From positions 1 through 64,000 of the forward strand of contig JARLIS010000043.1 in assembly GCA_031291615.1 (NCBI GenBank): 64,000 nt of DNA, written 5' to 3'. The notes beneath the pieces were generated by a model. That model searched no databases. It was given only the letters and a program-made list of their open reading frames with translations, and was not told the origin of the DNA. Positions 62,606 to 64,000 of the stretch are shown here, one piece after another. How positions within the stretch are numbered: position 1 is the stretch's first letter; each line of letters begins with the position of its first letter. The translations under genes were made by a program, and so were the position numbers. This DNA comes from Parvibaculum sp. (GTDB lineage: Bacteria > Pseudomonadota > Alphaproteobacteria > Parvibaculales > Parvibaculaceae).

Positions 62606-62962
62606 TCAGTTCAGCTTGCGCAGGTGCGCCGCCAGCACGACGGCCTGGTTTCGCTCCTCGTCATGCGCGGAATAGAGAAGCGTCAGCCGCTTCTTGCCGC
62701 CATGGGCAAGCAGAAGCTCAACCGCCGCGCGGTTCTTTTTCAATTCGGCTTCGTAGCGGCGGCGGAATTCGGCCCAGCGCTCGGGCTCGTGATTGAACCA
62801 TTTGCGGAGTTCGGCGCTCGGCGCGACGTCCTTCATCCAGACGTCGAGCGCGGCACCGGCCCGCGAAACGCCGCGCGGCCAGAGGCGGTCGACGAGTATG
62901 CGCGTTCCGTCCGACTTTGCGGCCGGCTCGTAAACGCGCTTGATCGCGATCTCTCTCGTCAT
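62606..62962 (-). CDS. DUF488 family protein
   Basis: A 118-residue protein with IKRVYEPAAKSDGTRILVDR, LWPRGVSRAGAALDVWMKDV, and RKWFNHEPERWAEFRRRYEA, the YeaO/DUF488 pattern. The function is unknown. It overlaps DUF1971 by four bases and is last in the AOX operon. Confidence 0.9.
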   Translation of the reverse strand: MTREIAIKRVYEPAAKSDGTRILVDRLWPRGVSRAGAALDVWMKDVAPSAELRKWFNHEPERWAEFRRRYEAELKKNRAAVELLLAHGGKKRLTLLYSAHDEERNQAVVLAAHLRKLN

Positions 62963-63255
62963 GGCGTCTCCACCTTCGCCGCGTGGAACTCGACGTAAAA
63001 GAGCACCGGGCCCCGCAGCGCGACCTCGTGAACTTCTTGTGGCCAGATGACGACGAGAGGCGAGTCCCTGTTAACGATCAGTTCGCCGGGCGGTTCGATT
63101 ACGCGATAGAGCAACTCACCGTGCAACACATGAATGGTGCCCCAGACGCCCGCCTTCGTGCTGTGACCGCGCATCAGCCCGGCCGGGATCGTCTTTTCGT
63201 CAAAGACCGGCGTGCGTTTGTAGGCGACGAGCCCGTCCGGCAGTCCCTTGTTCAT
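62959..63255 (-). CDS. DUF1971 (YeaR/TehB-like cupin) protein
   Basis: A 98-residue protein with ATG 63255 (MNKGLPDGLVAYKRTPVFDE) and cupin strands AGVWGTIHVLHGELLYRVIE, VIWPQEVHEVALRGPVLFYV. E. coli yeaR is NsrR-controlled and responds to nitric oxide. It follows the AOX stop by one base. Confidence 0.85.
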   Translation of the reverse strand: MNKGLPDGLVAYKRTPVFDEKTIPAGLMRGHSTKAGVWGTIHVLHGELLYRVIEPPGELIVNRDSPLVVIWPQEVHEVALRGPVLFYVEFHAAKVETP

Positions 63256-63256
63256 T

Positions 63257-63922
63257 TCAGGCCACGTCGCGGCCGGACGCAACCGGACCCACTGACGCCT
63301 CTCCGGCGAGCTGATTGGCGAAATCGTGATTGACGTCCCGGTGATTGGCTTCGTCGGCGCGCACCGCAATCACCACGTCGCGCAGCGTCGCCCCATCGGT
63401 AAGGTTCCAATACCGCCGCGCGATTTCCGGCGCCGGCACGTTTTCGTGGCGGCCGGAATCTATTTCGGCAAGAAAATCCGTGTAGCTGATGACGGCTTCC
63501 TCCTCGAAATAGCCGACCACGCGATGCGCCGTCCTGGGCGAAAACAGATAGAGCAGGAAGAACGCATTGTAGAAAATTCCCTGCACGAACAGCACCAGCA
63601 GACGCTCGAACCGGTTCGGCTGCGCGATTTCAATGAAAGTCATGAGGTGCATCCGCTCGTTTTTCGCCTCGTCCATCAAGGTGCGAATCCAGCCGCGGTC
63701 GTCGCACATCTTGCGCAGACATTTGAGGTGATTGAGCGTCGCGCCGACCATGCCGGGCACGGCGGCGACCGTTTCGAGCACGACGGCGCGGTGCCCGTAG
63801 CGCCGGGCGAAAAACGCGTCGGCGAAGAAACGCAGAAATTTCACGAATGAAAAGGCCAGTCTGTCCGACAGACCCGCCACCTGATGATGGACATTCAGAT
63901 CGACATAGACGTGACGCCCCAT
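63257..63922 (-). CDS. alternative oxidase (AOX)
   Basis: A 221-residue di-iron membrane oxidase; ATG 63922 has GGAG six bases ahead, better than 63934. The motifs are [12 protein letters not shown] (LET), [23 protein letters not shown] (EEEA) and [12 protein letters not shown]. All six ligands (E; E-H; E; E-x-x-H) are present; the middle His of RADEAHH is Asn. It takes electrons from quinol to oxygen without proton pumping and resists NO. It leads the operon with DUF1971 and DUF488. Confidence 0.94.
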   Translation of the reverse strand: MGRHVYVDLNVHHQVAGLSDRLAFSFVKFLRFFADAFFARRYGHRAVVLETVAAVPGMVGATLNHLKCLRKMCDDRGWIRTLMDEAKNERMHLMTFIEIAQPNRFERLLVLFVQGIFYNAFFLLYLFSPRTAHRVVGYFEEEAVISYTDFLAEIDSGRHENVPAPEIARRYWNLTDGATLRDVVIAVRADEANHRDVNHDFANQLAGEASVGPVASGRDVA

Positions 63923-63948
63923 TGCCCGCTCCATTCCAATCTATTATC

Positions 63949-63965
63949 AGGTATTTTATATACCT
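63949..63965. promoter_or_regulatory. Rrf2/NsrR-like palindrome upstream of AOX
   Basis: AGGTAT-TTTAT-ATACCT, a perfect 6-5-6 inverted repeat in AT-rich sequence 27 bases ahead of the AOX start. The form and the AOX and YeaR-like genes fit an NsrR-type site. Confidence 0.6.
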
Positions 63966-64000
63966 TATATAGAACGCGCAGCGCCCGCTTTCAACGATAT

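Overview
The window is a 64 kb piece of a high-GC chromosome from an alphaproteobacterium. The evidence is the ROSE-type RNA thermometer and DUF1150 gene next to hsp20, the lptC-lptA-lptB-rpoN-hpf-ptsN block, the Hmu heme operon with HemP, the NDUFA9-like gene, and intergenic palindromes of a type common in Hyphomicrobiales. Gene content resembles Parvibaculum-like environmental bacteria, but that genus is a guess from memory of gene content, not a computed match. Nothing looks like phage, insertion sequence, CRISPR or plasmid; this is mostly ordinary chromosome with accessory catabolic blocks at the right-hand end.

Layout. 0-3.5 kb: two tandem TadG-like VWA proteins (the first cut by the window edge), divergent from two TadE-like pseudopilins. 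3.6-12.8 kb: tRNA-Ser, lepA, DUF2199, an enoyl-CoA hydratase, an alpha/beta hydrolase without its nucleophile serine, then rpmI-rplT-pheS-pheT read leftward from a clear promoter and a structured leader. 13-19.7 kb: AMP nucleosidase, three small lipoproteins, two coupled micro-ORFs, palindromic repeats, an LLM flavin oxidoreductase, a glycerophosphodiesterase, and infC, which appears to start at AUA. 19.7-27.3 kb: a GT9-like fragment coupled to a GT4 glycosyltransferase, an ABHD10-like hydrolase, an SDR, a TPR protein, queG, GST, cueR and an NDUFA9-like protein. 27.4-33.6 kb: tRNA-Leu, RNase D, LPS transport (lptC, lptA, lptB), rpoN, hpf and ptsN. 33.6-35.3 kb: DUF1150-hsp20 under a sigma32-like promoter plus RNA thermometer, divergent from sodB. 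35.3-41 kb: a Gly/His-rich exported protein, two hydrolases, a GT-C-like membrane protein and a Baeyer-Villiger-type monooxygenase.

41-48.2 kb is a complete heme uptake operon read leftward: hemP, hmuR, tonB, hmuS, hmuT, hmuU, hmuV, with a Fur-like box ahead of hemP. 48.2-55.3 kb is a nearly complete non-phosphorylative L-fucose-type pathway: fuconate dehydratase and IclR regulator divergent, then aldo/keto reductase, lactonase, a second enolase-superfamily enzyme, mutarotase, SDR and FAH hydrolase. It has no transporter. 55.3-61.5 kb is a sulfur block: cysJ, cysI, three DsrE-family proteins and a nitronate monooxygenase fused to a ferritin-like DUF6306-type domain, divergent from a LysR regulator across two palindromes. 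62.6-64 kb is an alternative oxidase operon with DUF1971 (YeaR-like) and DUF488 genes, preceded by an Rrf2/NsrR-like palindrome, which suggests a nitric-oxide or respiratory-stress response.

The best candidates for something undescribed are the CysJI-DsrE3-NMO/DUF6306 block, the AOX-DUF1971-DUF488 operon, and the RNA-level features (ROSE leader, rpmI leader, AUA start of infC). All functions are inferred from protein sequence patterns; no database search was run.
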